This document shows, in pieces, positions 1 to 7,700 of a DNA stretch of 64,000 nt. The stretch is from positions 38,615 through 102,614 of the forward strand of contig JABABA010000012.1 of assembly GCA_014238415.1 (NCBI GenBank), written 5' to 3'. The stretch's first letter is position 1; every line of letters starts with the position of its first letter. The DNA is from Planctomycetota bacterium. GTDB lineage: Bacteria > Planctomycetota > UBA1135 > GCA-002686595. A model generated the notes under the pieces. The model made no database searches and was not told the origin of the DNA. It was given only the letters and a program-made list of their open reading frames with translations. Made by a program: the position numbers and the translations under genes.

Positions 1-315
1 ATCTTTGCCTACTTCAAGGGCTATTACATCTATCAGTACTTCATGCACATGAAGTACGAGGGAGCAATCGTCAAGGGCAATGTCTGGTTCACGGTCCCAC
101 TGGTGATCTACTTCATGATCATGCTCTGGCCAGACACGGCCGCCAACGACAAACTGAACTACGAGATCGCCCATCAGCTTGACCCCATGACCGGGGACAT
201 AGCGACGATCATCGAAGGCTCACGCAATCTCGTGAACGAGGAATTCCGTTATCTCTATGATGATTATGCTGCGACTCATCCGGGTGCTGAGATCCACGGA
301 GAGGGCGGGAACTAG
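1..315 (+). CDS. Cytochrome c oxidase subunit IV-like protein (5' partial)
   Basis: The frame is open from the first base of the window, so the start lies outside; 104 residues remain. The visible part begins inside a membrane segment with the run FKGYYIYQYFMHMK, followed by a second membrane segment (TVPLVIYFMIMLW) and a polar C-terminal tail. The aromatic/His-rich first helix followed by a basic loop is typical of the small COX4_pro-type subunit of bacterial heme-copper oxidases. Its role would be structural, in the cytoplasmic-membrane oxidase complex. The next gene is a SCO copper-insertion protein, which fits the end of a caa3-type oxidase operon. The stop TAG is at 313-315 and the following gene overlaps it. 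The family call rests on pattern and context, not on an alignment. Confidence 0.75.
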   Translation: MFAYFKGYYIYQYFMHMKYEGAIVKGNVWFTVPLVIYFMIMLWPDTAANDKLNYEIAHQLDPMTGDIATIIEGSRNLVNEEFRYLYDDYAATHPGAEIHGEGGN

Positions 316-1435
316 TAGCTCTCGAGCGGCGAGCCTGGCCCTTCTGTGCTGCCTTGCCTTTTCCGTCGAGGGGGCACTTGCTTTGCCAGGTGCAGCTGTG
401 GAGGAGGGGGGTCCCGTCCAGGGGGCTGCGTCTCCGCCCGTGGATTCCGAGGTACGCTTCACTATTGTGCCGGAGTTCTCCTTCATAGAGCGCTCCGGTC
501 AGGTGCTGTCTTTAGACGACTTGTTGGGTGCACCTTGGATCGCTATCCCTTTCTATGCTCGCTGTATGGGGCCCTGTCCCTCCATGACAGGGGATTTGCG
601 GGCCCAGGTCTATCCTCTCTTGGCGGGTTCCGATGTGCGCATGGTTTCGTTTTCGGTGGACCCCGACTACGACACGCCTGAGGTCCTGGGCGAATGGGCC
701 GCCCGCTTCAAGGTCGAGGACGAGCGTTGGGTGTTCCTGACCGGTGATTCCTCAGAGATGGAGAACTTTGTGCGCCAAGGCCTCAAAGTTGCTCTTGCCC
801 GTAGTGGAGATCCTGCCCTGGAGCCGGGGCTGGCGATCACCCATGCCACGCGCTTGCCGGTGATTGATCCTGAGGGACGGATCGCCGGCTGGTATGAGTG
901 CGCAGGCGATGATCTTTCCCGGGAAGAGTTGGTCGGGAACATGGTTCTGATGGCGGAGCGCGCTCTGGCCCTGGGTGAATCGTTCGGGGCCAAGAGCTCT
1001 GCTTCGATCTTGCCTTTGGTCAATGCCAGCCTGAATGGCATCGCGGGGATCTTGCTGGTGGCGGGATTGATTGCGATCAAGTCCGGACGCAAGCAGCGCC
1101 ACGCGGCCCTCATGAAGTCGGCCTTCCTGGTCAGCGCCGCATTTCTCGTCAGCTATGTCTACTACCACACCATGGTCCTGCCGTTACAGGGAGGCCCCAC
1201 GGAGTTCCATGGCAAAGGGGCCGCCAAGGTGGCTTATTTGGTGTTGTTGGGGACCCACGTGCTGCTGGCGGCTGTCAATCTGCCAATGGTTCTTCGCACC
1301 ATCCTGCTGGCCCAGCGCGAGGATTGGGTCCGTCACCGTTGGTGGGCGCGTCTGACCTACCCTATCTGGCTCTATGTGAGCGTGACCGGTGTGCTGGTTT
1401 ATTTTGTTCTGTATCATTGGAACCCGACACCATGA
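257..1435 (+). CDS. SCO1/SenC copper chaperone fused to a DUF420 membrane domain
   Basis: Residues 1-45 form a signal peptide or membrane anchor. Residues about 66-230 are a thioredoxin-fold SCO domain with the copper-binding motif C103-MGP-C107 and the distal His196 (ITHATRLPVIDPEG). From about 250 to 388 follow four membrane segments with the look of DUF420 (CtaM-like). SCO proteins deliver copper to the CuA site of cytochrome oxidase, and DUF420 proteins assist caa3 assembly; here both are in one chain. The start ATG 257 lies inside the preceding oxidase gene with GAGGAA 13 nt upstream; GTG 284 is an alternative. The stop overlaps the ATG of the next gene (ATGA), so the genes are probably co-translated. 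Confidence 0.85.
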   Translation: MMIMLRLIRVLRSTERAGTSSSRAASLALLCCLAFSVEGALALPGAAVEEGGPVQGAASPPVDSEVRFTIVPEFSFIERSGQVLSLDDLLGAPWIAIPFYARCMGPCPSMTGDLRAQVYPLLAGSDVRMVSFSVDPDYDTPEVLGEWAARFKVEDERWVFLTGDSSEMENFVRQGLKVALARSGDPALEPGLAITHATRLPVIDPEGRIAGWYECAGDDLSREELVGNMVLMAERALALGESFGAKSSASILPLVNASLNGIAGILLVAGLIAIKSGRKQRHAALMKSAFLVSAAFLVSYVYYHTMVLPLQGGPTEFHGKGAAKVAYLVLLGTHVLLAAVNLPMVLRTILLAQREDWVRHRWWARLTYPIWLYVSVTGVLVYFVLYHWNPTP

Positions 1436-1761
1436 GAACCCTGCAATACACCCTGATTCCTGTGACTCTGCTGCTGGCCTTGGCGCCGGTGGGCTTCACT
1501 TGAGACTCTTGTAAAGAGGCATTGGCCAGTGAGGGCGGGTCCCTCAGCGCAGGATTTACCTACAGCATCTACTTCATGCTGGGTGTGGTGATGATTCTGA
1601 TTCCTGCTCTCTACGCGGGACTCTTGTGGAATACCTATCGGGGCCAGCGTGCGCGCAAGAAAGAGGGCAAGGAATTCACTCCTTCAAGCGGTGCCTTGCG
1701 TTGGGTGGATGAGGAACCGCTGGAATCAAGCGATTCCAGCGGCAGTGATTCCAAAGAGTGA
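1432..1761 (+). CDS. Putative selenoprotein: small membrane protein with UxxC motif (TGA at 1501-1503)
   Basis: The ATG at 1432 overlaps the SCO stop codon (ATGA). The frame encodes a signal peptide (MRTLQYTLIPVTLLLALAP...) and reaches TGA 1501-1503. It then continues without another stop for 85 codons: U24-D-S-C27-K-E-A-L, a membrane helix (FTYSIYFMLGVVMILIPALYAG) and a charged tail, ending at TGA 1759-1761. From memory, related oxidase-cluster proteins carry C-P-x-C-K-E-A-L after the signal peptide, so the TGA sits where the first Cys would be. A stem-loop 32 nt downstream resembles a bacterial SECIS. Product length is 109 residues with Sec. Inferred role: an extracytoplasmic selenol/thiol pair helping SCO or CuA maturation. 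The alternative is a nonsense mutation or error at a Cys codon, leaving an unsupported start near 1522. Confidence 0.65.
1530..1546 (+). promoter_or_regulatory. SECIS-like stem-loop downstream of the in-frame TGA
   Basis: A 6-bp stem (TGAGGG paired with CCCTCA) closes a 5-nt loop, CGGGT. The loop starts 32 nt after the TGA at 1501-1503, within the roughly 16-37 nt spacing used in bacterial SECIS models, and has G at its second position as those models require. The same loop occurs in the hairpin at 23979-23998 behind the second in-frame TGA. Presumed role: recruiting SelB to insert selenocysteine. Confidence 0.55.
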
Positions 1762-1764
1762 GTC

Positions 1765-2301
1765 ATGGCTGCGTCTCTTCTGCGTAGGGTCGTGGAGACC
1801 CCTTTCGGATCCTTCGAGTTGATCGGAAACGATCAGGGTTTGGTCTGGGTTTCTCTGCCAGGGCTTGGCGCCACCAGTGGTAGAGATGCACATCTCGCCC
1901 GTTGGTATGAAGGGGTTGAAATCAAGGACGCTCCTCGTTCTCAAGGGGATGGGGTGCGTGCCTTGAAGAGTTGGTCAGAGGGTATTTTTGAGCCTTTCAA
2001 ATTGCGGCTTGCGCCAATGGGGACCCCCTTTCAGCTTGAAGTCTGGCACGCCCTCAGGCGCGTCAATGCGGGCAGGACCCTGACCTATGGAGAACTGGCC
2101 GCAAAGGTGGGTCGGCCTGGTGCGGCCCGGGCAGTGGGCACGGCCATGAGGAAGAACCCTTTGCCGCTCTTCGTGCCCTGTCATCGCGTGCTGGCGGGCA
2201 GCGGTCTGGGAGGATTCTCTGGTGGCGTGTGTGGAGCTCTTGATCTCAAGCGTCGAATGCTGGAGCACGAAGGAGCCTGGCCCCTGCTTACGCGGGCTTG
2301 A
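1765..2301 (+). CDS. ogt: Methylated-DNA--protein-cysteine S-methyltransferase
   Basis: This is a 178-residue suicide repair enzyme that moves the alkyl group from O6-alkylguanine (or O4-alkylthymine) to its own cysteine. The active-site signature PCHRV is present with Cys139. It follows the winged-helix part YGELAAKVGRPGAARAVG, which contains the Arg finger and recognition helix. The Asn and Glu expected around the active site are in place (RKNPLPL, and the Glu of MLEHEG). Length and order match Ogt-type enzymes without the AdaA domain. It starts 3 nt after the putative selenoprotein, so it may share that transcript, although no functional link is evident. Confidence 0.93.
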   Translation: MAASLLRRVVETPFGSFELIGNDQGLVWVSLPGLGATSGRDAHLARWYEGVEIKDAPRSQGDGVRALKSWSEGIFEPFKLRLAPMGTPFQLEVWHALRRVNAGRTLTYGELAAKVGRPGAARAVGTAMRKNPLPLFVPCHRVLAGSGLGGFSGGVCGALDLKRRMLEHEGAWPLLTRA

Positions 2302-2367
2302 GAGAGAGATCGTGGAAGCCGTCCGAAAGAGTTGACACCTGCGGTTGATCTCTGCGTCTAGTCAGAT

Positions 2368-3408
2368 GTGACCAGCCACATTCATCGCCGAACTGTGATT
2401 CGCCTAGGCGCAGCGCTGGGGGGGCTGGGGGCTTCACTCCTGGGCCTTGGTCATCGGCATGCAACTCCACTGGTGGGTTGGTCTGAGCCGGGGCCCTCGC
2501 GGGTAGTGTTGGCGGATCGATCTCAGGGCGTGCTGGTCATGCTCGATGGGAGGTTGATTCCCAAACGGGTTTGGCTCGTGCCACCGCCAACCCACCTGGC
2601 CCTTGTGGAGCAGGGTCTTGCCTGGGTGGCTCGCTCCAACGGGCGTGAGGAAGAAGGCAGCGCCACCCTGATGCATGTGGCCATCAACTCCAAGGATGTA
2701 TCAGAGTCGTGGAGTCTCTCGGAGTCTCCCCTGGACATCTGCGCGGACGAGGCGGGTCGGGGGTGGGTCCTGGCAGGTGAGACCGGGAAGTACAGCCTTC
2801 GGTGTTTTGAGCCGGGCAGGTCGGGCCCCAAGGTTCATGTGGTCCCTGCGAATGCGGGTGCATGTTGGTTGAGGGGGAAGAGGCTGCTCTTCCTGCGCGG
2901 AGAAGACCTTTGCTGGGTTGAGTTGGCAAGGCTTGGGAGTGGTGGACCGCTTATTGAAGAGGGGTCCATCTCCGTTGGGGAGATGCAGATCTTCGATCTC
3001 GCGGTTCATCGCGATGGGCTTCTTCTCCTGGGAGATGATCCTCGGACGAAGGGACGCACCAGGCGTGTGGTGCAGCGCAGGAATTGGGGCGAAGAGTCAT
3101 TCAGTGTGCAGCAGGTGGGGGACAAGGCTGAGCGTGTTCTCCTGCGCAACGGGGGATCCCGGCTCCTGAATGCGAGCGAAGCCTGGGTGGTTCATGCCCG
3201 CAGTCGGAAGATCGAATTGCTGCCAGTTCCAGGCGAGCGCGGACACTTGATTGCCACCGGCGGGTCCGGGGGCATCATGGCACTGGGCGATCTGGAGGGC
3301 AGGCTGCTCCTGGCTACGCCTACTTGCTTGCGCCTCTTTGATCGTGCCGGACGCCTTTTGGCCAGCCAAGGGGGCTTTGACCAGTTGGTGGCTCTGGGAG
3401 TTCTCTAG
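2368..3408 (+). CDS. Secreted protein with Tat-like signal, probable beta-propeller, function unknown
   Basis: The GTG start at 2368 gives 346 residues. The N-terminus HRRTVIRLGAALGGLGASLLG has an Arg pair followed by a hydrophobic stretch, like a twin-arginine signal. The rest has no cysteine cluster or catalytic motif I recognise. It consists of short beta-rich repeats (for example RGWVLAGETGKYSLRCFEPG and GGIMALGDLEGRLLLA) of the kind that build propellers. Export to the periplasm or surface is likely. It stands between ogt and a small convergent gene, with no informative neighbours. The start is uncertain because no good ribosome binding site is visible. Confidence 0.6.
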   Translation: MTSHIHRRTVIRLGAALGGLGASLLGLGHRHATPLVGWSEPGPSRVVLADRSQGVLVMLDGRLIPKRVWLVPPPTHLALVEQGLAWVARSNGREEEGSATLMHVAINSKDVSESWSLSESPLDICADEAGRGWVLAGETGKYSLRCFEPGRSGPKVHVVPANAGACWLRGKRLLFLRGEDLCWVELARLGSGGPLIEEGSISVGEMQIFDLAVHRDGLLLLGDDPRTKGRTRRVVQRRNWGEESFSVQQVGDKAERVLLRNGGSRLLNASEAWVVHARSRKIELLPVPGERGHLIATGGSGGIMALGDLEGRLLLATPTCLRLFDRAGRLLASQGGFDQLVALGVL

Positions 3409-3415
3409 AGGCTGG

Positions 3416-3682
3416 TCAGGAACTCTTGACCTGGCGCTCCAACATGGAGATGAACGCCATGGCCGAGTTGCTTATGTCCGAGCGATCGTTGTCCATGCAG
3501 GTCTGAGCGAAGGAGACGACCTTCTTCTTGAATTTGGAAAATTCCTTGGCGACCGGGTCACTGCCCCGCTCCTTGGCTTCCTTGCGGGCCTTGAGTGCCT
3601 CGATCTGGGCTTCGTAGTCCGAGATGATCTGCTCGTCGGTTCGTCGGTTGTAGGAACGCTTTGTAGGAATGGAATTGGTCAT
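3416..3682 (-). CDS. Small hypothetical protein
   Basis: This is an 88-residue, highly charged and probably helical protein (MTNSIPTKRSYNRRTDEQI...) with the stretch ISDYEAQIEALKARKEAKERG, likely a short coiled coil. No known family is recognised. The frame continues upstream to 3880, but that part is Pro/Gly-rich and covers three stem-loops, so the ATG at 3682 is the better start. It is convergent with the preceding gene, whose stop is 7 nt away. It could be a small cytoplasmic regulatory or structural protein; the sequence does not say which. Confidence 0.55.
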   Translation of the reverse strand: MTNSIPTKRSYNRRTDEQIISDYEAQIEALKARKEAKERGSDPVAKEFSKFKKKVVSFAQTCMDNDRSDISNSAMAFISMLERQVKSS

Positions 3683-3812
3683 GGTTGCTTGTTGGGCTTT
3701 GTACGAAACAAACAGTATTGGATGGGTGCCTGTGGAACGCAGTTCGGGATTCGAGTCCTCGAGTGGATTCTGATAGCACTCCTCGTTTTCATGGGGCTTT
3801 GGCTTCGCCGTG

Positions 3813-3881
3813 CCACAGGGACCAGGAGGTCCGTGGTAGGGCAAGGCTTTGCCCCTGTCGCTGGTGCCGTTTTCTGGCACC
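3813..3881. other. Three tandem stem-loops in a 509-bp intergenic stretch
   Basis: Within the gene-free region 3683-4191 there are three consecutive hairpins. The first is 3813-3836: CCAC and GGACC pair with GGTCC and GTGG, with a 2-nt bulge and a 4-nt loop. The second is 3839-3854: GGGCAA pairs with TTGCCC. The third is 3863-3881: GGTGCC pairs with GGCACC. They could be the 5' leader of the leftward gene at 3682, a small structured RNA, or terminators. Neither strand has a run of T after them. In the rest of the region (3882-4191) I see only a short CCGGA-C-TCCGG hairpin at about 4136 and no gene. Confidence 0.4.
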
Positions 3882-4191
3882 GATTATCTCGGGTTCGCTA
3901 AATCAGGACCAACGCCTTTGTGCGTAAATTATCTCTCGGAGGTTGCCGGGTGGGTTAGCCCCAAGGTCAACGCGCTAGTGGGCATGCGGCATGCGGCCCG
4001 GACCGTTGGTTTCCTTGGGATCAAGCATACCTCTGGGGGGTTGGCTTGTCACCCCCAATAGAGAGTCATCTTGTAAGGAATGGGGCAATCCGATCCCCCC
4101 AGACGCCTCTGGAAGGGGTATCCTCTCTCTCTTCGCCGGACTCCGGTGAACCTTGCATAAGCCTATCCCCGCATAAAGAGAGTGAAACAAC

Positions 4192-4779
4192 ATGCATGAA
4201 GATGTTGAATGCGTCCTCCTGGACGAAGAGGCCATTCGGGCCGGAATTGACCGCGTAGCAGAAGAAGTGACCAAGGCCTATGAAGGCAAGGACTTCACCG
4301 TGGTTTCGATTCTCAAAGGGTCCTGTATTTTTGCTTCGGACCTGATCCGGCGCATTCCGATTCCTCTGGAACTGGCCTTTGTCAGTGCTTCCAGTTATGG
4401 ATCCGGGACTGAGTCCGGCAAGTTGAAGGTTAATTTTCTACCCGCCGGAAACGAGATCGAAGGGCGTAACATTCTTCTGGTAGACGATATTCTTGACACG
4501 GGCCGCACCATGCGAACCCTCAAGGATGAGTTCCTTGCCCTTGGTGCCAGCACGGTCAAGTCTTGCGTCTTCCTGGACAAGCCTTCACGGCGCGCAGTGG
4601 AGTTTGATGCGGACTTCTGTGCCTTCGAGGTGGAGGATCTGTTTGTGGTGGGCTACGGCCTCGATTTCGCAGGGCGCTATCGCAATCTGCCCTATGTGGG
4701 GGCCCTGCGTCCCGAGGCGCAAGCGCGGGTCGCTCGCAGTGCAGAACAATCGCTCACTGCCCAAGCGGCACGCTCCTGA
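4192..4779 (+). CDS. hpt: Hypoxanthine phosphoribosyltransferase
   Basis: This enzyme converts hypoxanthine (and usually guanine) plus PRPP to the nucleotide in purine salvage. The PRPP-binding signature is ILLVDDILDTGRTM at residues 94-107, with the two acidic residues VDD. The upstream SILKGSCIFASDLIRR loop and the downstream purine site FVVGYGLDFAGRYRNLPYVG are both present. At 195 residues it is slightly longer than the usual 175-185 because of a short Ala/Arg-rich tail. GAGAG lies just before the ATG. It is the first gene of a run hpt - rluA-type - truD, and mtnP downstream also feeds purine salvage. Confidence 0.95.
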   Translation: MHEDVECVLLDEEAIRAGIDRVAEEVTKAYEGKDFTVVSILKGSCIFASDLIRRIPIPLELAFVSASSYGSGTESGKLKVNFLPAGNEIEGRNILLVDDILDTGRTMRTLKDEFLALGASTVKSCVFLDKPSRRAVEFDADFCAFEVEDLFVVGYGLDFAGRYRNLPYVGALRPEAQARVARSAEQSLTAQAARS

Positions 4780-4790
4780 CCGGAGGTTCC

Positions 4791-5807
4791 GTGGAACATC
4801 TGACCGTCCCCGAGGATCGGGTTGGGCTTGAGCTCGATGAGTTCCTTTGTCTGATCTACCCCTTCATCAACAAGGGCTTCTTGCGTACCCAGGTTCGTGA
4901 GGGCGCTGTGCTTGTGGACGGAGCACCCGCCAAACCCGGCCACCATCTGCGTGAATGCGAGGTGGTTTCGGTCTGTTTTTCGGAAGCAGATCTCCCTAGC
5001 AGGCCCGTTGCTCCTGGGGAATCCGTGGAGATTCTCCATGAGGATGCCTCCGTGCTAGTGGCCAACAAGCCCGCTGGCCTGGCTGTTGAGCCTGAGCGCT
5101 GGCACAGGGATAAGGGTTGTCTTAGCGGGGCACTGCTGCAGGATGCGTTGGAGCGAAGTGACCTGGAAGGGGACACCATGCTCAAATTTCGCCCCCGCCT
5201 GGTTCACCGTATCGACAAGGACACCTCTGGCGCGTTGCTCGTGGCGAAGAATCTCGAAGCCGAGCGCATCCTGCGGGCGGCCTTTGATTCTGGCGGCATT
5301 CGAAAGGAATACCTGGCCCTGGTGGAGGGTGAGAGTCCTCTCCCTGATGGGGAATGGGAAGAGATCAATACCGCCATTGGCCCCGACCCCCGCAAGCCGG
5401 GGCGCATGCTGGTGGACCAACAGGAGGGCAAATCCTCTTGCACACACATCAAAGTCGAACAGCGCTTTGAGGGCTACACTCTCATGCGCTGCCAACCCGT
5501 TACAGGGCGGACGCACCAGATTCGCGTGCACCTTTCTTGGGCTGGTTTTCCTCTGATGGTGGATACTCTGTATGGGCGCCGGGGGGAGCTGTTGCTTTCC
5601 GAGATCAAGCGCAACTACCGACCCAAGCGTGGGGTCAGTGAGCGGCCGTTGATGAACCGCTTGACCCTGCACGCGCACTCGATTGCTTGGATTGATCCTT
5701 TGGATGGCAAGACTCCGCGCCGCGCGGAGGCCCCCCTGCCCGCTGACTTTTCGCGGCTGCTGAAACAACTGTCCCGTGTACGGCCACCAAGGGAATGGCG
5801 ATCATGA
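4791..5807 (+). CDS. RluA-family pseudouridine synthase with S4 domain
   Basis: The start is GTG 4791, decided by GGAGG five bases upstream. Residues about 10-70 form an S4-like RNA-binding domain. The catalytic domain has the motif HRIDKDTSGALL with the nucleophilic Asp142, and the later signature GRTHQIRVHLSWAGFPLMVD. It isomerises uridine in rRNA and/or tRNA; I cannot tell RluC, RluD or RluA specificity from sequence alone. An insertion around residues 255-300 (GELLLSEIKRNYRPKRG) is common in the branch that has this extra loop. It is 12 nt behind hpt, and its stop overlaps the TruD start. Confidence 0.9.
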   Translation: MEHLTVPEDRVGLELDEFLCLIYPFINKGFLRTQVREGAVLVDGAPAKPGHHLRECEVVSVCFSEADLPSRPVAPGESVEILHEDASVLVANKPAGLAVEPERWHRDKGCLSGALLQDALERSDLEGDTMLKFRPRLVHRIDKDTSGALLVAKNLEAERILRAAFDSGGIRKEYLALVEGESPLPDGEWEEINTAIGPDPRKPGRMLVDQQEGKSSCTHIKVEQRFEGYTLMRCQPVTGRTHQIRVHLSWAGFPLMVDTLYGRRGELLLSEIKRNYRPKRGVSERPLMNRLTLHAHSIAWIDPLDGKTPRRAEAPLPADFSRLLKQLSRVRPPREWRS

Positions 5808-7618
5808 AGCTGAAATCAAGACCTCAAGACTTTCGCGTCACGGAACTGCTCTGTGAAGACATCATTCAACCCGCCGGTCCCCAGCGGGTCTACCGGGTAC
5901 ACAAGCGCAAGATAACTTCTTTTGAGGCTGCTGCCGATTTGGCTCGGTTGGTGGGTGTGACCCCGGCTGATGTTTCCATGGCGGGTCTGAAGGATCGCCA
6001 GGGCGTTACGATTCAGCACATGAGTGTGTCCCGCGGCAAGGAGGTCCACATTCGTCAGCCTGATCTCAAGATCGAGACTGTTGGTTACTGTGAAGAGCCT
6101 CTTAGCCCAGCTGCCTCTGTCGGTAACAGTTTCCGCATCATTGTGCGCGAACTCACTCCAAGGCAGGTGACTCGCATGCGCGAGAACATCCCCACGGTGC
6201 GTGAGCATGGTTATCCCAACTACTTTGACGAGCAGCGCTTTGGTAATCTGCGTCATCGCCAGGGCTGGATCATGCTCGATCTGATTCGTGGGGATCAGGA
6301 AGATGCTCTCAAGCGCCTATTGGCTTCCCTTTCGCCTTTTGATTCCCCTGCGGCCAGAGACGCCAAGGCGGCGATCTGGCGTAGCTGGGGCAACTGGGGT
6401 GCCTGTCGAGATCACGCCGGACGCTACGGCAAGCACCACTCAGTCTTCGAGCATCTACGGCGCAATGATGGGGATTGGGCCGGTGCCTTTCATCGGATCG
6501 CGACTCGCGAGCGCCTGATTCACCTATATGCCTTTCAATCGCATCTTTGGAATCTGGCGCTTGAGTCCTGGTTCGAACAGTACCTCAACCCGCGCGAACG
6601 TTTCGCTGTTCTGTCCCGGGAGAGCCGTCTGATTTTCCCGCGTCAGGAAGTCAAGTTTCCCGAGGCGTGGAACGGAACCTTCCCCCTGCCCGGCCCGCGT
6701 CTCAGCGAGGTGCAGGATTCTGAGCAGCTACGGCATTTGCGTCTGGCTTTGGCGCAGCACAAACTCAGTCCCGATGACTTGATCGTCGAGGGCGTTCCGG
6801 GCTTTGCCCTCAAACATGAGGAGCGGCCATTGATGATCTTGCCCCAGAACCTCAAGGCACGTTCCGCTGCGGGCGGTGGCGAGGAGCAAGATGATCAGGC
6901 CGTAGAACTTGGTTTCGAATTGCCCAGGGGCGCCTACGCCACCATGCTGGTGCGTTGCCTGGTCGGCCCTGTGGCTGGTCATCATGAGGACGGACCTCAA
7001 CGTTTGATTCGTGGTCGCGGACCTCAGAGGTTCGAGCAGGCTCACGGTCGCTTCGGTTCCCGGCGCGCTGGTGTGGGTGGGAGAGATGGGGGAATCGGGC
7101 CCGGGCCCCATGAAACCGTAGGCCGAGGGGCTCGGTACCCGGACAGGACTGATCGCCTTGATCGTGGCTCTCGTTCCGGTGGGGATGGTTATCAAGGGGG
7201 CGGGTACCGCTCCGGCGGCGGTGATCGGCGAACACGGGGCAGTCATGGTCTTGAAGGCGCCGGGCATGGCGCAGGTGGAGGGGATCAAAAGCGCGGTGGC
7301 CATCGATCCGATGGAGACGGTTATCAAGGTCGTGGAGGACAGCGTTCTGGAGGCGGTGGTTATCGGGGCGGCGGTGGCCATCGGCTCGGCAATCATCAGG
7401 AGGGCAGCGCTCAACGAGGTCAAACCAAGCGGGACGGCGGTCCTGGGTCCCGGCCTTCGGACATGCGTTCCTTTCCCCGAAACCGTGGCCGAGACGAACG
7501 TGAGAGGGGTCAGCAGGGTCCTGATCCCCGCAAGAGGCCCAAGCACGATGGCCGTTCCGACTGGGCGGAGGGACATGATTCCGAGGCCGACTGGGGTCGT
7601 GAGCCTGAGGCTCCCTGA
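5804..7618 (+). CDS. truD: tRNA pseudouridine synthase TruD with long RGG-like low-complexity tail
   Basis: The catalytic part (residues 1 to about 395) carries the TruD signature GLKDRQGVTIQ with catalytic Asp64, plus NYFDEQRFGNLRHRQGW and a TRUD insertion domain. TruD modifies U13 of tRNAs. The start at ATG 5804 is preferred because AAGGGA lies 9 nt upstream and ATGA overlaps the previous stop; ATG 5795 is possible. Residues about 400-604 are unlike other TruD enzymes: a disordered tail rich in Gly, Arg, Asp and Ser with many RGG/YRGGG/GYQGG repeats, ending in an acidic segment. Such tails bind RNA or drive condensates in other proteins. The enzyme is normally about 350 residues. The fusion is seen directly; its function is inference. 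Confidence 0.88.
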   Translation: MKLKSRPQDFRVTELLCEDIIQPAGPQRVYRVHKRKITSFEAAADLARLVGVTPADVSMAGLKDRQGVTIQHMSVSRGKEVHIRQPDLKIETVGYCEEPLSPAASVGNSFRIIVRELTPRQVTRMRENIPTVREHGYPNYFDEQRFGNLRHRQGWIMLDLIRGDQEDALKRLLASLSPFDSPAARDAKAAIWRSWGNWGACRDHAGRYGKHHSVFEHLRRNDGDWAGAFHRIATRERLIHLYAFQSHLWNLALESWFEQYLNPRERFAVLSRESRLIFPRQEVKFPEAWNGTFPLPGPRLSEVQDSEQLRHLRLALAQHKLSPDDLIVEGVPGFALKHEERPLMILPQNLKARSAAGGGEEQDDQAVELGFELPRGAYATMLVRCLVGPVAGHHEDGPQRLIRGRGPQRFEQAHGRFGSRRAGVGGRDGGIGPGPHETVGRGARYPDRTDRLDRGSRSGGDGYQGGGYRSGGGDRRTRGSHGLEGAGHGAGGGDQKRGGHRSDGDGYQGRGGQRSGGGGYRGGGGHRLGNHQEGSAQRGQTKRDGGPGSRPSDMRSFPRNRGRDERERGQQGPDPRKRPKHDGRSDWAEGHDSEADWGREPEAP

Positions 7619-7700
7619 GAAACAAGGGTCATCCCCGAAGGACGGTGGTGGCGATTGGGAGCCCTGATCGCGCAAACTGGCGCGAGCAGCAGACCACTCC

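Noticed and set aside
3735..3760. T-loop-like GATTCGAGTCC suggesting a tRNA
   Set aside because: The flanking stem does not pair well, and no D-arm, anticodon arm or acceptor is found on either strand.
3849..4061. Short plus-strand frame in the intergenic region before hpt
   Set aside because: It has no ribosome site or recognisable sequence, and overlaps a hairpin-rich segment.
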